Origin: Hyphomonadaceae bacterium
GTDB lineage: Bacteria > Pseudomonadota > Alphaproteobacteria > Caulobacterales > Aquidulcibacteraceae
NCBI GenBank assembly: GCA_019636095.1
Contig: JAHBYF010000003.1
Location: 62,001-126,000, forward strand
Reading direction: 5' to 3'
DNA length: 64,000 nucleotides
Position 1 is the first letter of the stretch. Every line of letters begins with the position of its first letter. Positions 36,890 to 45,971 of this stretch are shown in pieces. The notes beneath the pieces were generated by a model. The model had not been told where the DNA came from. It was given only the letters and a program-made list of their open reading frames with translations, and ran no database searches. A program made the translations under genes and the position numbers.

Positions 36890-37216
36890 ATGAAACATCA
36901 GATCGCATTGGCCGCTCTCGCAGCCGCTTTGGCGCTTACCTCACCAGCGTTTGCAGGAACCGGCGCTTCAACGCCGGCGCCGGCGTCGCGACAGGCCCAG
37001 ATTGAGCACCATCCAAGCGGACCGCAGTCACAGGCCATCGAGGATCTATACCGACGAGCCCAGCAGAAGCTTGTTGATATGCATCTCTACAGCGGCGCCG
37101 TTGACGGCCAGCGCGGCGATGCGTTCGTGCAATCCCTCAAGCAATTCCAGCGCGCACATAACATCCGCGCAACTGGCCGGCTGAATTCCGAGACCAGAGC
37201 AGCGCTGGGCATCTAA
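36890..37216 (+). CDS. Exported peptidoglycan-binding-domain protein
   Basis: A 108-residue protein with a signal peptide (cleavage after SPAFA). The C-terminal half is a PG_binding_1 module: IEDLYRRAQQKLVDMHLYSGAVDGQRGDAFVQSLKQFQRAHNI then ATGRLNSETRAALGI. It probably binds cell-wall peptidoglycan; no catalytic domain is attached. It is free-standing on the plus strand, 25 bases from the convergent phzF-like gene. Confidence 0.85.
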   Translation: MKHQIALAALAAALALTSPAFAGTGASTPAPASRQAQIEHHPSGPQSQAIEDLYRRAQQKLVDMHLYSGAVDGQRGDAFVQSLKQFQRAHNIRATGRLNSETRAALGI

Positions 37217-37241
37217 GCCCGCCGCCTACCCGTTTCTCCAC

Positions 37242-38270
37242 CTAAACTTCGCCGCTTCCCGTTACGACAATCCGTGGCGGGGGCGGCTCTTCGTTTTCAG
37301 GCGGCGCTGGATGCGAGGTAGGCGGGGGTGGCGTAGATTCGCTCACGATCCCTGGCAAGACCGGCTCTTCAAAAATCGCGGGCAATTGCTTCACCGTGCG
37401 GGCGCGGCGCTTCTTCCGCTTCGGCGCCTCGGGATGCTCATCCATGCGATTGTGCAAGCGCGCAAGCGATGGATCGAGTTCTCCGCGCAGATAGACCGAA
37501 ACTTGCCCAAGCAATCGAACACTGGAAAGCGTTTGGATCGCGCGCATATAGCCGCCGCGCTTGGACGCCTGAAACCCGACGACACTTTCCAGATCGAAAC
37601 GGTCGCACCAATAGGGCGCAAGATCGGCAAAGGACGAACCAGTCACCGGATCTTCGTCGATGCCAACACCGGGGCAGAAGAAGCGCGACACGAAATCGTA
37701 GGGTTGCCCTTCATCCGCCGGCGCCGTGACGCCGATCATGCCTTGACGCGGGCCTCGCACAGCAACGTTAAGCACAGCGAAATCCGGCTTCAGATTGCGC
37801 AACGTCGCTTCGTCTTCAACGACGACATTGGCGTACTCGCCTATGAACGCGTCAACAATCTCAACGCCGCCCAACGCCGCAGCGATGCTATCATCCGGCG
37901 TCCACGGTGTGCGCTGACGGCGCGGCAGGTCGAGCGTGTAGCCCTCGGGTGTCGAGCGCACAACCAGAGCGCCCGCGTGGCTATCGAAGACGACCACCTC
38001 CAGCCCGGGATCGAATTCGCTCAACAGCATCGCCCCGGCGGCAAGCGTTGCGTGCCCGCAGAGCGGCACCTCCGTCGCCGGGGTAAACCAACGAAGCTGA
38101 TAATTGCCTTTGAGCCCGGTCGGCACGACGAACGCGGTTTCGCTGAGCTTATTTTCAGTCGCGATTGCCTGCAGCGTCGCGTCCGGCAGCCACCGCTCCA
38201 GCGGCACCACCGCAGCCGGGTTGCCCGCAAACAGGCGATCCGTGAACGCGTGCACAATCCAAATTTTCAT
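37242..38270 (-). CDS. PhzF-family isomerase with a proline-rich C-terminal tail
   Basis: A 342-residue protein. Residues 1 to about 270 form the two-lobed PhzF fold: AFTDRLFAGNPAAVV at the start, catalytic Glu44 in KLSETAFV, PLCGHATLAAG, and DEDPVTGSS. The usual His after GSS/GSA is replaced (SSFADLAPYW). The last 70 or so residues are basic and then Pro/Glu-rich (KRKKRRARTVK, then PPPPTSHPAPPENEEPPPP), beyond normal family length. PhzF-like proteins have varied or unknown substrates; no phenazine genes are nearby. Confidence 0.85.
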   Translation of the reverse strand: MKIWIVHAFTDRLFAGNPAAVVPLERWLPDATLQAIATENKLSETAFVVPTGLKGNYQLRWFTPATEVPLCGHATLAAGAMLLSEFDPGLEVVVFDSHAGALVVRSTPEGYTLDLPRRQRTPWTPDDSIAAALGGVEIVDAFIGEYANVVVEDEATLRNLKPDFAVLNVAVRGPRQGMIGVTAPADEGQPYDFVSRFFCPGVGIDEDPVTGSSFADLAPYWCDRFDLESVVGFQASKRGGYMRAIQTLSSVRLLGQVSVYLRGELDPSLARLHNRMDEHPEAPKRKKRRARTVKQLPAIFEEPVLPGIVSESTPPPPTSHPAPPENEEPPPPRIVVTGSGEV

Positions 38271-38343
38271 CGCTCCAAGCTATGACGACTCAAAGGCGCA
38301 CGCGCCAGCATCTGTGCGGTTAACGGTGAACGCCGTTCGCCTT

Positions 38344-39159
38344 TCAGGCGAGCTTGCACGGCCAGTTGTGGCCCAGCGGCTGATGGCCTTGCCCGAAGCC
38401 CGGCGCTTGCTTGATCGCCTCCATCAAGTAGGCGCGCGCCTTCTCGACCGAATGCTCCAGCGGTTCATTGTTCTTGGAATTGTATGCTGCGATCGCCGAC
38501 GCCAGCGTGCAGCCAGTGCCGTGCGTCGCCTTCGTCTCGATGCGCGGGCTTTCAAAGACGCGATAGCCATCGCGCGTTAGCAACACATCGCGAATGATTG
38601 CGCCGTTGATGTGCCCACCCTTCACCAGCGCGGACCAGGCGCCCAGCTGATTCACAAGAATGTCCGCAGCATCCATCTGCCCATCGAGATCGTGAACGGG
38701 CACACCCGTCAGCGCCTCCGCTTCCGGCGCATTTGGCGTAACGATCGCCGCGACCGACATCAGTTCATCGCGAATGATCTCGATCGCGTTCTCCTCCAAC
38801 AACGAGGCGCCGCCCTTTGCGATCATCACCGGATCAAGCACCACGGGCGCGCCGTCCCCCACCGCATACCAGGCGTCCATGACTGCGCGCACGTGCGCGG
38901 CCGATCCCATCATGCCGATCTTCCAAGTGTCGGCGCCAAGATCGCCCACCACCGCTTCGATCTGCGCGCGCACGATCTCCGGCGGGACCGGATGAACATC
39001 GGTGACACCAAGCGTGTTCTGCACCGTAATCGCCGTGACAGCCGTCATCGCATAGCCGCCGAGCGCCGACACCGTCTTGATGTCCGCCTGAATGCCCGCG
39101 CCGCCGCCCGAGTCGGAGCCTGCGATGATGAGAACGCGTCCTTTGGAACGATCAGCCAT
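38344..39159 (-). CDS. thiD: Hydroxymethylpyrimidine/phosphomethylpyrimidine kinase
   Basis: This 271-residue ribokinase-family enzyme phosphorylates HMP and HMP-P in thiamine synthesis. It starts at ATG 39159; the longer frame is not family-like. Motifs: IAGSDSGGGAGIQADIKT near the N-terminus, MIAKGGASLL, TPNAPEAEALTG, and the anion hole THGTGCTLASAIAAY. It follows folP by 13 bases on the same strand. No TPP riboswitch was recognised. Confidence 0.93.
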   Translation of the reverse strand: MADRSKGRVLIIAGSDSGGGAGIQADIKTVSALGGYAMTAVTAITVQNTLGVTDVHPVPPEIVRAQIEAVVGDLGADTWKIGMMGSAAHVRAVMDAWYAVGDGAPVVLDPVMIAKGGASLLEENAIEIIRDELMSVAAIVTPNAPEAEALTGVPVHDLDGQMDAADILVNQLGAWSALVKGGHINGAIIRDVLLTRDGYRVFESPRIETKATHGTGCTLASAIAAYNSKNNEPLEHSVEKARAYLMEAIKQAPGFGQGHQPLGHNWPCKLA

Positions 39160-39172
39160 GCGCCTCAATAGG

Positions 39173-39997
39173 CTAGCGCTGCGTCGCCCGCCACACCTTG
39201 AGCGCCTGCACCGTCTCGGCGACATCGTGTACCCGCACCATATCAGCGCCGTTCTGCGCCGCGATCAGCGCCGCCGCGACGGACCCACCCAAGCGATCGC
39301 GTCCGGCATCCTTGGCGCGCTCATCGATCGCTGCGATGAAGCGCTTGCGCGAAGCGCCAATCACCACCGAACGACCGGTTTCCTCGCGAATGCGCGCAAC
39401 GTTATTCGACAGCGCCAGATTGTGTTCGAGGGTTTTGCCAAACCCAATGCCCGGATCGACCCAGATATCTTCGAGGCCCTTTGCTTCGGCCGCACGCACA
39501 CGCGCCTTCAAGAACGCGATCACTTCCGCGACCACATCATCGTAGTGCGGGTCGTTCTGCATCGTCCGCGGCTCACCCTGCATGTGCATCAGGATCACCG
39601 GACGGCGCACGCCAGCCGCCGTTTCCAGCGCGCCTGGCGCCTGTAAAGCAGCCACATCGTTCCAAATCGAGGCGCCTGCTTGCATCGCAGCCATTGCCAC
39701 CGACGGCTTCATCGTATCGATCGAAAGCGGCGCCTTGGTCGCTGCGCGCAAAGCGGCGATCACCGGCACAACTCGCGCGATCTCCTGCCCTTCGTCCACC
39801 GGCGCCGCGCCCGGTCGAGTCGACTCGCCGCCTATATCGATAATATCAGCGCCGGCCTCCAGCATTGCCAGCGCATGGGGCGCAGCGGCTTGCTCGTGCG
39901 CGCCGCCATCAGAGAAGGAGTCAGGGGTCACATTCAGGACGCCCATGACATAAGGGCCGCCAGCTAACTTCGGCGGCGGCATAACAAAGCCATTCAT
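39173..39997 (-). CDS. folP: Dihydropteroate synthase
   Basis: This 274-residue TIM-barrel enzyme joins p-aminobenzoate to dihydropterin pyrophosphate; it is the sulphonamide target. It starts at ATG 39997. Signatures: VMGVLNVTPDSFSDGG (about 18-33), ADIIDIGGESTRPGA, SIDTMKPSVA, WVDPGIGFGKT and VVIGASRKRFI. It is followed by thiD in the same direction. folE for the same pathway is at 18.35 kb. Confidence 0.95.
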   Translation of the reverse strand: MNGFVMPPPKLAGGPYVMGVLNVTPDSFSDGGAHEQAAAPHALAMLEAGADIIDIGGESTRPGAAPVDEGQEIARVVPVIAALRAATKAPLSIDTMKPSVAMAAMQAGASIWNDVAALQAPGALETAAGVRRPVILMHMQGEPRTMQNDPHYDDVVAEVIAFLKARVRAAEAKGLEDIWVDPGIGFGKTLEHNLALSNNVARIREETGRSVVIGASRKRFIAAIDERAKDAGRDRLGGSVAAALIAAQNGADMVRVHDVAETVQALKVWRATQR

Positions 39998-40156
39998 GGC
40001 TGGCGCGGATGACAAAGCGGGCGTTCCTACACAAGCTTGACGCGCAGTTGGCGGCGCGCGCACTTGTCGCGCTCACAAACGCACAAGGCGCAAGATCAAT
40101 CGGTTGGCCGATCTGGCGCAACATTAATTCCGGGAATGCAGGGCGGCTAAGCAGAA

Positions 40157-40630
40157 ATGGACAACTGGCGACTGAAATACGAGCGGCTCATTACGCCAAT
40201 GTTTCGCACCTATTGGCGTTTCAGCCGCGCGGCGACCCTGGGTGTGCGCGGCGTCGCCACCAATAAAGCCGGCCACGTCATGCTCGTGAAGCACACTTAC
40301 CTGCGCGGCTGGCATCTGCCCGGCGGCGGTGTAGAACGCGGCGAAAACGCACCCTTCGCAATCGCCCGTGAGATGGAGGAAGAAGCCGGCATCCAGGCGA
40401 TCGAACCCCCGGTCATTTTCGCACTCTATTCGAACCACGCGAACTTCGCCGGCGATCATATCGGCCTCTTCCGCATCGGCGCCTGGAAGGCCTGCTGGCC
40501 GCGCGCCGATCAAGAGATCGCAGAGCGCAATTTTTTCGACCCGGCCGACCCGCCCGAAGGAACCACGCCCGCCACGTTGCGTCGTCTTGCCGAGGTGTTC
40601 AGAGGCGCGCCGGTGAGCGCCACTTGGTAG
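40157..40630 (+). CDS. NUDIX hydrolase
   Basis: A 157-residue pyrophosphohydrolase. The Nudix box is complete at about residues 56-78: GGGVERGENAPFAIAREMEEE followed by AGI (GX5EX7REUXEEXGU). The substrate, a nucleoside diphosphate derivative, is unknown. It begins a plus-strand run with the methyltransferase-like and VOC genes and is divergent from folP. Confidence 0.88.
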   Translation: MDNWRLKYERLITPMFRTYWRFSRAATLGVRGVATNKAGHVMLVKHTYLRGWHLPGGGVERGENAPFAIAREMEEEAGIQAIEPPVIFALYSNHANFAGDHIGLFRIGAWKACWPRADQEIAERNFFDPADPPEGTTPATLRRLAEVFRGAPVSATW

Positions 40631-40694
40631 CCGCGCTTGCCGGGTCCTACCCCGGCGCCTATGTTGCCGCGCACAAACGAGGGCGCTCTTCGCG

Positions 40695-41360
40695 ATGATG
40701 AAATGTGATGCGGCATGGCTGGGCGCGACTCTTGCGCGTCTCGACCCGCAGGACATTTCGCCGGCCCTGAACCTTGGCTCTTCGACCAAGGCATATCGCG
40801 AAAAAGAACAGCCCTACGTCAACGATCTCGTCTTCGGCCCGCTCGAAGCGCGGGGCGTGAAGGTCATCCACTCGGATTTGAAGGCAGCTGAAGGCGTCGA
40901 TATCGCAGGCGACATTTTCAACGACAACGACCTCGCGAAGATTCTCGCAACAAATCCAAAATCCGTCATCTGCACGCACATGTACGAGCACGTCGTCGAT
41001 CGCGAGGAACTCACCCGCCGCATTCTGAGGATGATCCCCGAAGGCGGTATGTTCTTCATCACCGTGCCGTCGAGCTACCACCAGCACAATGATCCCATCG
41101 ACACGATGTTTCGTCCCTCGCCGGAAGAACTGGCGGCGATGTTTCAGGGCCAAGAGATCGTCGATAAGCAGGAGCTGATTGGCGAGACTTACTGGGTGCA
41201 CATCAAGAAGCGCCCGGTGACGCTCTTCTTCCGGCACTTCCTGCGCTTCTGGTTTCCGTTCCTGGGCTGGAAGCAATGGAAGCGCTCGATGCGAAAACTC
41301 TATTGGCTCTTCAACCACTACAAAGTCGCGGCCATTGCCGGGCGCAAGGTGACTGCATAA
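40695..41360 (+). CDS. Methyltransferase-like protein
   Basis: A 221-residue protein with a degenerate class I methyltransferase core: [11 protein letters not shown] in place of motif I, then [27 protein letters not shown] and a [44 protein letters not shown] stretch. The last pattern is seen in surface-polysaccharide-related methyltransferases. A hydrophobic, aromatic segment (about 176-192) may attach it to the membrane. Its stop overlaps the next start (TAATG). Confidence 0.65.
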   Translation: MMKCDAAWLGATLARLDPQDISPALNLGSSTKAYREKEQPYVNDLVFGPLEARGVKVIHSDLKAAEGVDIAGDIFNDNDLAKILATNPKSVICTHMYEHVVDREELTRRILRMIPEGGMFFITVPSSYHQHNDPIDTMFRPSPEELAAMFQGQEIVDKQELIGETYWVHIKKRPVTLFFRHFLRFWFPFLGWKQWKRSMRKLYWLFNHYKVAAIAGRKVTA

Positions 41361-41800
41361 TGCGCTATCTTCACACCATGATCCGCGTTGGCGACCTCGA
41401 CGCCGCGCTCGATTTCTTTTGCGCAAAACTCGGCCTCGTCGAAATAAACCGTTTCGACAATGAGGGCGGCCGCTTCACGCTGGTCTTCCTCGCTGCGCCG
41501 GAGGATGTCGGCCTCGCACGCGAGCGCAAAGCGCCGATGGTCGAACTCACCTACAATTGGGACGAGCACGAATATGGCGGCGGCCGCAATTTCGGCCACC
41601 TCGCCTATCGCGTGAAGGACATTTACGCGCTCTGCCAGAAGCTCATGGACAACGGCGTCACCATCAACCGCCCGCCGCGCGACGGTCACATGGCGTTTGT
41701 ACGCTCGCCAGACGGCATCTCGATCGAACTCTTGCAAGACGGCGACCGCCTGCCGCCGCAAGAGCCCTGGGCGTCGATGCAAAACACCGGCAGCTGGTAA
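41360..41800 (+). CDS. Glyoxalase I-like VOC protein
   Basis: The protein is 146 residues from ATG 41360. It has the two beta-alpha-beta-beta-beta modules of the VOC superfamily and strongly resembles lactoylglutathione lyase: [59 protein letters not shown] and [15 protein letters not shown]. Metal ligands expected at His (MIRVG preceded by LHT), Glu in VELTYNW, His in FGHLAY and Glu in ISIELL are all present. It probably detoxifies methylglyoxal with glutathione. Confidence 0.87.
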   Translation: MRYLHTMIRVGDLDAALDFFCAKLGLVEINRFDNEGGRFTLVFLAAPEDVGLARERKAPMVELTYNWDEHEYGGGRNFGHLAYRVKDIYALCQKLMDNGVTINRPPRDGHMAFVRSPDGISIELLQDGDRLPPQEPWASMQNTGSW

Positions 41801-41830
41801 AAAAGGCCGCGCTCCTTTCGGAACGCGGCC
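41799..41830 (-). terminator. Rho-independent terminator of the two-repeat secreted protein gene
   Basis: Read on the minus strand, GGCCGCG/CGCGGCC (41824-41830 with 41805-41811) with an inner GGA/TCC pair is followed by six T (41804-41799). It lies 23 bases after the stop at 41853 and may also serve the plus-strand VOC gene. Confidence 0.88.
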
Positions 41831-41852
41831 CGCTTTGTTGACGTGACTACGC

Positions 41853-42752
41853 TTATTGCGGCGTAAGCTCGGAAACGTTCAGCGTCGAAGGCTCAAGCGA
41901 ACCTTCAGCGAAGGTGCCGAGCCAAACGTCGTACTGGCCCGACGCCGGGGTATCGAACCGCACAACCGGGTTCAGCCCGTCCGTGTCATCGTTGCAAACC
42001 CAATTTCCTTGCGCGTCATTGATGACGAGCGTGGTGTCTGCGTCCGATTGTACCGAGAAGATCAGCGGCAACCCCGCCGACCCCGCCGTGAAGTTCACGC
42101 GATAATCTGGCGCCGTTGCGACCCAACCTACGCACCCAGATATCTGCGAGGCGTCATATCCGCCACCGGCCAAGATCGACATCGAGTGCGGATCAGGTTG
42201 AAAGCCAGAAACAAGCTCGATCGTTCCGTATGCTGGATCGAGCGAATAGTCCGGCGCATCGGCCGACGCGTGGTTCGCTGGGCCGCCGACTTCAGAAATG
42301 TAGAGCTGGGCCGGCGCCAGATCGGCCACCCCAAATCGGCCTACCCAAATCTGATAGCGTCCATCGCGCGGATGTTCCCAACTGACCAGAGGATTGAGGT
42401 TTTCGCCCCCATCGTCATTGCACACCCACTGGCCATCTGGACCGCGCACGACGAGCGTCGTGTCCTCGTCGGAGAGAGCGGCGACATAGAGCGGAAGATC
42501 ACCATGGCGGTAGCGAAGCGTGAAGCTGGGACGCTCGGCGATGAAGCCTGTGCAACTATCGCTCAACGTCGAGGCGTCGATCGGGCCGCCGGCGTTGAGG
42601 GTCGTCATGTGTGGGTCAGGCGTGAACCCGGAGGTTAGCTGCACTTGTCCGAAAGTGCCGGTTGCGCCCGTTCGGATGTGCTGTGCATAGGCTGGCGCAG
42701 CCATAAGCGTGAGCGTCGCCGCAGCGACCAATACTCGTCCGAGTGATTGCAT
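41853..42752 (-). CDS. Exported protein with two tandem repeats of an unknown domain
   Basis: A 299-residue protein with a signal peptide (cleavage after APAYA). The mature part is two copies of a domain of about 125 residues: each has FG/YG-x-V/I-x-L-SGF-PDPH, GG-DAS, a Cys-x-G-W/F segment, DTTLV, G-WVCNDD, NP-V and a C-terminal Y-VW(V/L)G-F. The repeated CNDD with nearby Asp suggests calcium binding. No enzyme motif is recognised. The gene has its own strong terminator. It is probably periplasmic or secreted. Confidence 0.8.
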   Translation of the reverse strand: MQSLGRVLVAAATLTLMAAPAYAQHIRTGATGTFGQVQLTSGFTPDPHMTTLNAGGPIDASTLSDSCTGFIAERPSFTLRYRHGDLPLYVAALSDEDTTLVVRGPDGQWVCNDDGGENLNPLVSWEHPRDGRYQIWVGRFGVADLAPAQLYISEVGGPANHASADAPDYSLDPAYGTIELVSGFQPDPHSMSILAGGGYDASQISGCVGWVATAPDYRVNFTAGSAGLPLIFSVQSDADTTLVINDAQGNWVCNDDTDGLNPVVRFDTPASGQYDVWLGTFAEGSLEPSTLNVSELTPQ

Positions 42753-42857
42753 GTATTTCCCCTGCTGGAGTCGTTTCCGCGCCCCGGCACTCTTCTCCCG
42801 CGCGCATCCGAACGCAAGCGCAGACCGCGCTCAAACAAGGCAATTTCGAGGTATTTG

Positions 42858-44711
42858 TTACCGGCGTCCGAATAGCTTTTCGATGTCGGCCAACTTAAGT
42901 TCGACATAAGTTGGACGGCCGTGATTGCATTGGCCGGAAAACGGCGTCGCTTCCATTTGGCGTAGCAGCGAATTCATCTCGTCAGCCGTGAGCCGGCGCC
43001 CAGCGCGCACCGACCCACGGCACGCCATCGACGAACACACTTCTTCCAGCCGCTCCTTCAGCGCGTGCGCATCGCCGAGTTCGGCAATGTCATCGGCTAG
43101 GTCTTTTAGCATTCCCGCCGCATCGACGTGCCCCAGCAATGCCGGCGTCTCGCGCACGAGGATTGCGCCTGGCCCGAAAGCCTCAACGACAAGCCCAAGC
43201 TGCGCCAACTCCTCGGCGCGCGCCGCGATCGCTTCCGCCTCGCTCGGATCAAGTTCAACCACTTCTGGGATCAGCAGCCCTTGCCGCCGAACTCCGCCAT
43301 TCGCCAGCATCTGCTTCATACGTTCGTAGACCAGCCGTTCGTGTGCGGCGTGCTGATCGACAATGACAATGCCGTCTTCGGTTTGAGCCACGATATACGT
43401 CTCGTGGATTTGCGCGCGCGCGGCGCCCAGCGGAAAGAAGCGCGCGTCTTCAGCATCAGGCGCCGGCGCGCTTTGGATCGCGGCTTCGAGATCCGCCGGC
43501 GCAATCGCCTCGCCAAAACTCGGCCCACCTTCCTCCACACGTCCACTCGGCCTCATAAAATCACCAGCAAGGCGCTCCTCCGCTGCCGCCCAAGCTTGCG
43601 CCGCCGGACGCAGAAAAGGCTGCGGCGTCTCGTAAGCGCGCGCCGCGCCGAGCGCCGATTGTGCGGTGGTGGTTGACGCACGATGGCCAGCTGATGCAAG
43701 CGCGTGCGAGAGCCCGCCGACAATGAGTCCACGCACCAGCGCCGCATCGCGAAACCGGACTTCCGTCTTCGCGGGGTGAACGTTCACATCGACTTCGTCC
43801 GGCGGCAAATCGATGAACAGCGCCGCCACCGGATGGCGGTCGCGCGCCAGCAAATCCTGATACGCCGCACGCACAGCGCCGACGATGAGCTTGTCCTTCA
43901 CCGGACGTCCGTTGACGAAGAGGTGCTGGTGCTCGCGCGTGCCGCGATGAAACGTCGGCAACCCGGCAAAACCCGACAGCCTCACCGTATCGCGTGTCTG
44001 GTCCAACGAAATGCAGTTCGGCGCGAAATCGGCGCCCAAGATCGCGCTCAAACGCGCGCGCCGTCCTTCGTTTTCAGGATCACTCTCGGCTGCGAGCCGC
44101 AAAGACGTGCGATTGTCGTGCTCCAGGGAAAACGCGACATCCGGCCGCGCCATGGCGAGACGCTTTACGACATCAGAGATCGCCATCATCTCCGCGCGTT
44201 CGGATTTCATGAACTTGAGCCGCGCTGGCGTAGCGAAGAAAAGATCTCGGACTTCGACGCGCGTGCCGCCCTCGGTGAGCGCCGCCCAAGCAGCAGGCTT
44301 CACCGGATGGAGTTGGCCGCCTTCAACGTCGATCGCCCAGGCGTCACCCGCACCACGCGCCTTCGACGTGATCGAGAGTCTTGCAACCGCACCAATCGAC
44401 GGCAACGCCTCGCCGCGAAACCCCATCGTATGAATATTGAGCAGATCGACATCGCCGCCGGCGCCTGCCGCCAGCTTCGAGGTCGCGTGCCGCTCAACCG
44501 CGAGCGGCAATTCATCGCGGGAAATACCGCCACCGTCATCCTCAATCGAAATCAGCCCAAGGCCACCGCGCTCAACTCGGATCGCCACACGCTTCGCTCC
44601 CGCATCGAGCGCGTTCTCCACCAACTCCTTCACCGCGGCGGCAGGGCGTTCAATCACTTCGCCGGCAGCGATGCGATTCACGGCTTCAGGGGGGAGACGG
44701 CGGATAGGCAT
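42858..44711 (-). CDS. mutL: DNA mismatch repair protein MutL
   Basis: A 617-residue GHKL ATPase coordinating mismatch repair. The start ATG 44711 gives [19 protein letters not shown]. ATPase motifs: [28 protein letters not shown] and HPAKTEVRF. The C-terminal dimerisation domain carries the endonuclease motif [12 protein letters not shown] plus [12 protein letters not shown] and QCNHGRP (the usual C-P-H has Asn). So nicking activity is likely, unlike E. coli MutL. It is divergent from the LOG-family gene, 34 bases apart. Confidence 0.96.
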   Translation of the reverse strand: MPIRRLPPEAVNRIAAGEVIERPAAAVKELVENALDAGAKRVAIRVERGGLGLISIEDDGGGISRDELPLAVERHATSKLAAGAGGDVDLLNIHTMGFRGEALPSIGAVARLSITSKARGAGDAWAIDVEGGQLHPVKPAAWAALTEGGTRVEVRDLFFATPARLKFMKSERAEMMAISDVVKRLAMARPDVAFSLEHDNRTSLRLAAESDPENEGRRARLSAILGADFAPNCISLDQTRDTVRLSGFAGLPTFHRGTREHQHLFVNGRPVKDKLIVGAVRAAYQDLLARDRHPVAALFIDLPPDEVDVNVHPAKTEVRFRDAALVRGLIVGGLSHALASAGHRASTTTAQSALGAARAYETPQPFLRPAAQAWAAAEERLAGDFMRPSGRVEEGGPSFGEAIAPADLEAAIQSAPAPDAEDARFFPLGAARAQIHETYIVAQTEDGIVIVDQHAAHERLVYERMKQMLANGGVRRQGLLIPEVVELDPSEAEAIAARAEELAQLGLVVEAFGPGAILVRETPALLGHVDAAGMLKDLADDIAELGDAHALKERLEEVCSSMACRGSVRAGRRLTADEMNSLLRQMEATPFSGQCNHGRPTYVELKLADIEKLFGRR

Positions 44712-44745
44712 TGCGATTCGGGGCTCAACACCCGAGCATAGCAGC

Positions 44746-45549
44746 ATGAAGAAAGACATGCCTCCCCCAGCCGCCAATGCGGAACAGCTGGCCAGCCCTT
44801 CATTTCAACTTGCGGTGCTCGATGAAGATTTCCTGATGAGCGAGCCCATGCGCGGCGTGCGGTTTATGCTCGAATATTCCAAAGCGGAAATTCTGCTTGA
44901 ACGGGCGCGGATCAAATCAACGATCGTGGTGTTCGGCTCGGCGCGCATGCGCGAGGACGGCCCGCCCGAGCAGACGCGCTGGTATGAGGAGGCGCGCAAA
45001 TTCGGCCGCATCGCCTCACAGCTTGGGGGCGCACTCTGCGCGGAAGGCGGCAACCGCTACCATGTCATCGCAACTGGCGGCGGCCCTGGCGCAATGGAAG
45101 CAGCCTGTCGCGGCGCACGTGAAGTCGGCGCGCCGGCCATCGGATTCAACATCACGCTGCCGCACGAACAGGAGCCAAATGCGTACACGACGCCAGAACT
45201 AACTTTCAACTTCCACTATTTCGCGATGCGCAAAATGCATCTCGCGATGCGAACCAAAGCGCTTCTGGTCTTTCCCGGCGGCTTCGGGACTATGGACGAA
45301 TTGTTCGAAATCCTCACGCTGCGCCAGACGCGTAAAGTCGCTGACATGCCCATTGTGCTCTTCGATGAAGGCTATTGGCGCGAGATCTTCAATTTCGATG
45401 CGCTCGTAAAACACGGCGTCATCGATGCGGCCGATCTGACGCTCTTTCGCTTCGCCGACACCGCAGAGGCGGCGTGGGAAGCGCTCGTGGAGCAAGGGTT
45501 GCAAGTGGGTCTCGGCGATGATGACGAGGATCTCGCCCGCGACCTGTGA
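44746..45549 (+). CDS. LOG-family (TIGR00730) Rossmann-fold protein
   Basis: The protein is 267 residues from ATG 44746; the longer frame runs antisense through mutL. The lysine-decarboxylase-like/LOG signature is clear: [25 protein letters not shown] and [19 protein letters not shown]. Family members are nucleoside 5'-monophosphate phosphoribohydrolases that release a free base, cytokinin-type in plants. The bacterial substrate is uncertain. It is longer at the N-terminus than minimal LOG proteins. Confidence 0.87.
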   Translation: MKKDMPPPAANAEQLASPSFQLAVLDEDFLMSEPMRGVRFMLEYSKAEILLERARIKSTIVVFGSARMREDGPPEQTRWYEEARKFGRIASQLGGALCAEGGNRYHVIATGGGPGAMEAACRGAREVGAPAIGFNITLPHEQEPNAYTTPELTFNFHYFAMRKMHLAMRTKALLVFPGGFGTMDELFEILTLRQTRKVADMPIVLFDEGYWREIFNFDALVKHGVIDAADLTLFRFADTAEAAWEALVEQGLQVGLGDDDEDLARDL

Positions 45550-45619
45550 TTGGCGTTTTTGCCCCTGTTCATTGTCCGCCCCGCCCCTCACTCCTGTTTG
45601 GGCACAGGGCCATCTTCCA

Positions 45620-45642
45620 ATCACTCTCACAACGAGAGTGAT
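45620..45642 (+). promoter_or_regulatory. Perfect hairpin upstream of the DUF4242 gene
   Basis: ATCACTCTC-ACAAC-GAGAGTGAT is a perfect nine-base-pair inverted repeat, ending a few bases before the AAGAGGAAAG ribosome site. It may be an operator for a dimeric regulator or an mRNA hairpin. Confidence 0.55.
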
Positions 45643-45659
45643 CACGAAGAGGAAAGACA

Positions 45660-45935
45660 GTGAAAAGGTACGTTATCGAGCGTCAAATTCCAGGTGTCGA
45701 CAAGATGAGTCCGACCGACCTTTCGGGCGCGGCCAAGACCTCCAACGCAGCCCTGGCCCAGCTCGCACCGAAGGTGCAATGGGTCCATTCCTATGTCGCC
45801 CAGGACAAGACCTTCTGCATCTATTTGGCCGAAAGCGAAGACGACATCCGCGAGCACGCGCGCATTAGCGGTTTCCCAGCCAACAAGATCACCGAAGTGA
45901 CCGGGGTCATCGACCCGACCACCGAAAAGGGCTGA
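45660..45935 (+). CDS. DUF4242-family small protein
   Basis: A 91-residue protein with a GTG start and strong ribosome site. It has a ferredoxin-like alpha/beta pattern: KRYVIERQIPGVDKMSPTDL, VQWVHSYVAQDKTFCIYLAESEDDIREHARISGFPANKITEV. This matches the DUF4242 (nickel-binding-like) family, function unclear. It is 36 bases upstream of the GlxA-type regulator and probably co-transcribed with it. Confidence 0.85.
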   Translation: MKRYVIERQIPGVDKMSPTDLSGAAKTSNAALAQLAPKVQWVHSYVAQDKTFCIYLAESEDDIREHARISGFPANKITEVTGVIDPTTEKG

Positions 45936-45971
45936 TAGAACTTGGCCCGCCTTGCGTCTAAGGTGACTGGG

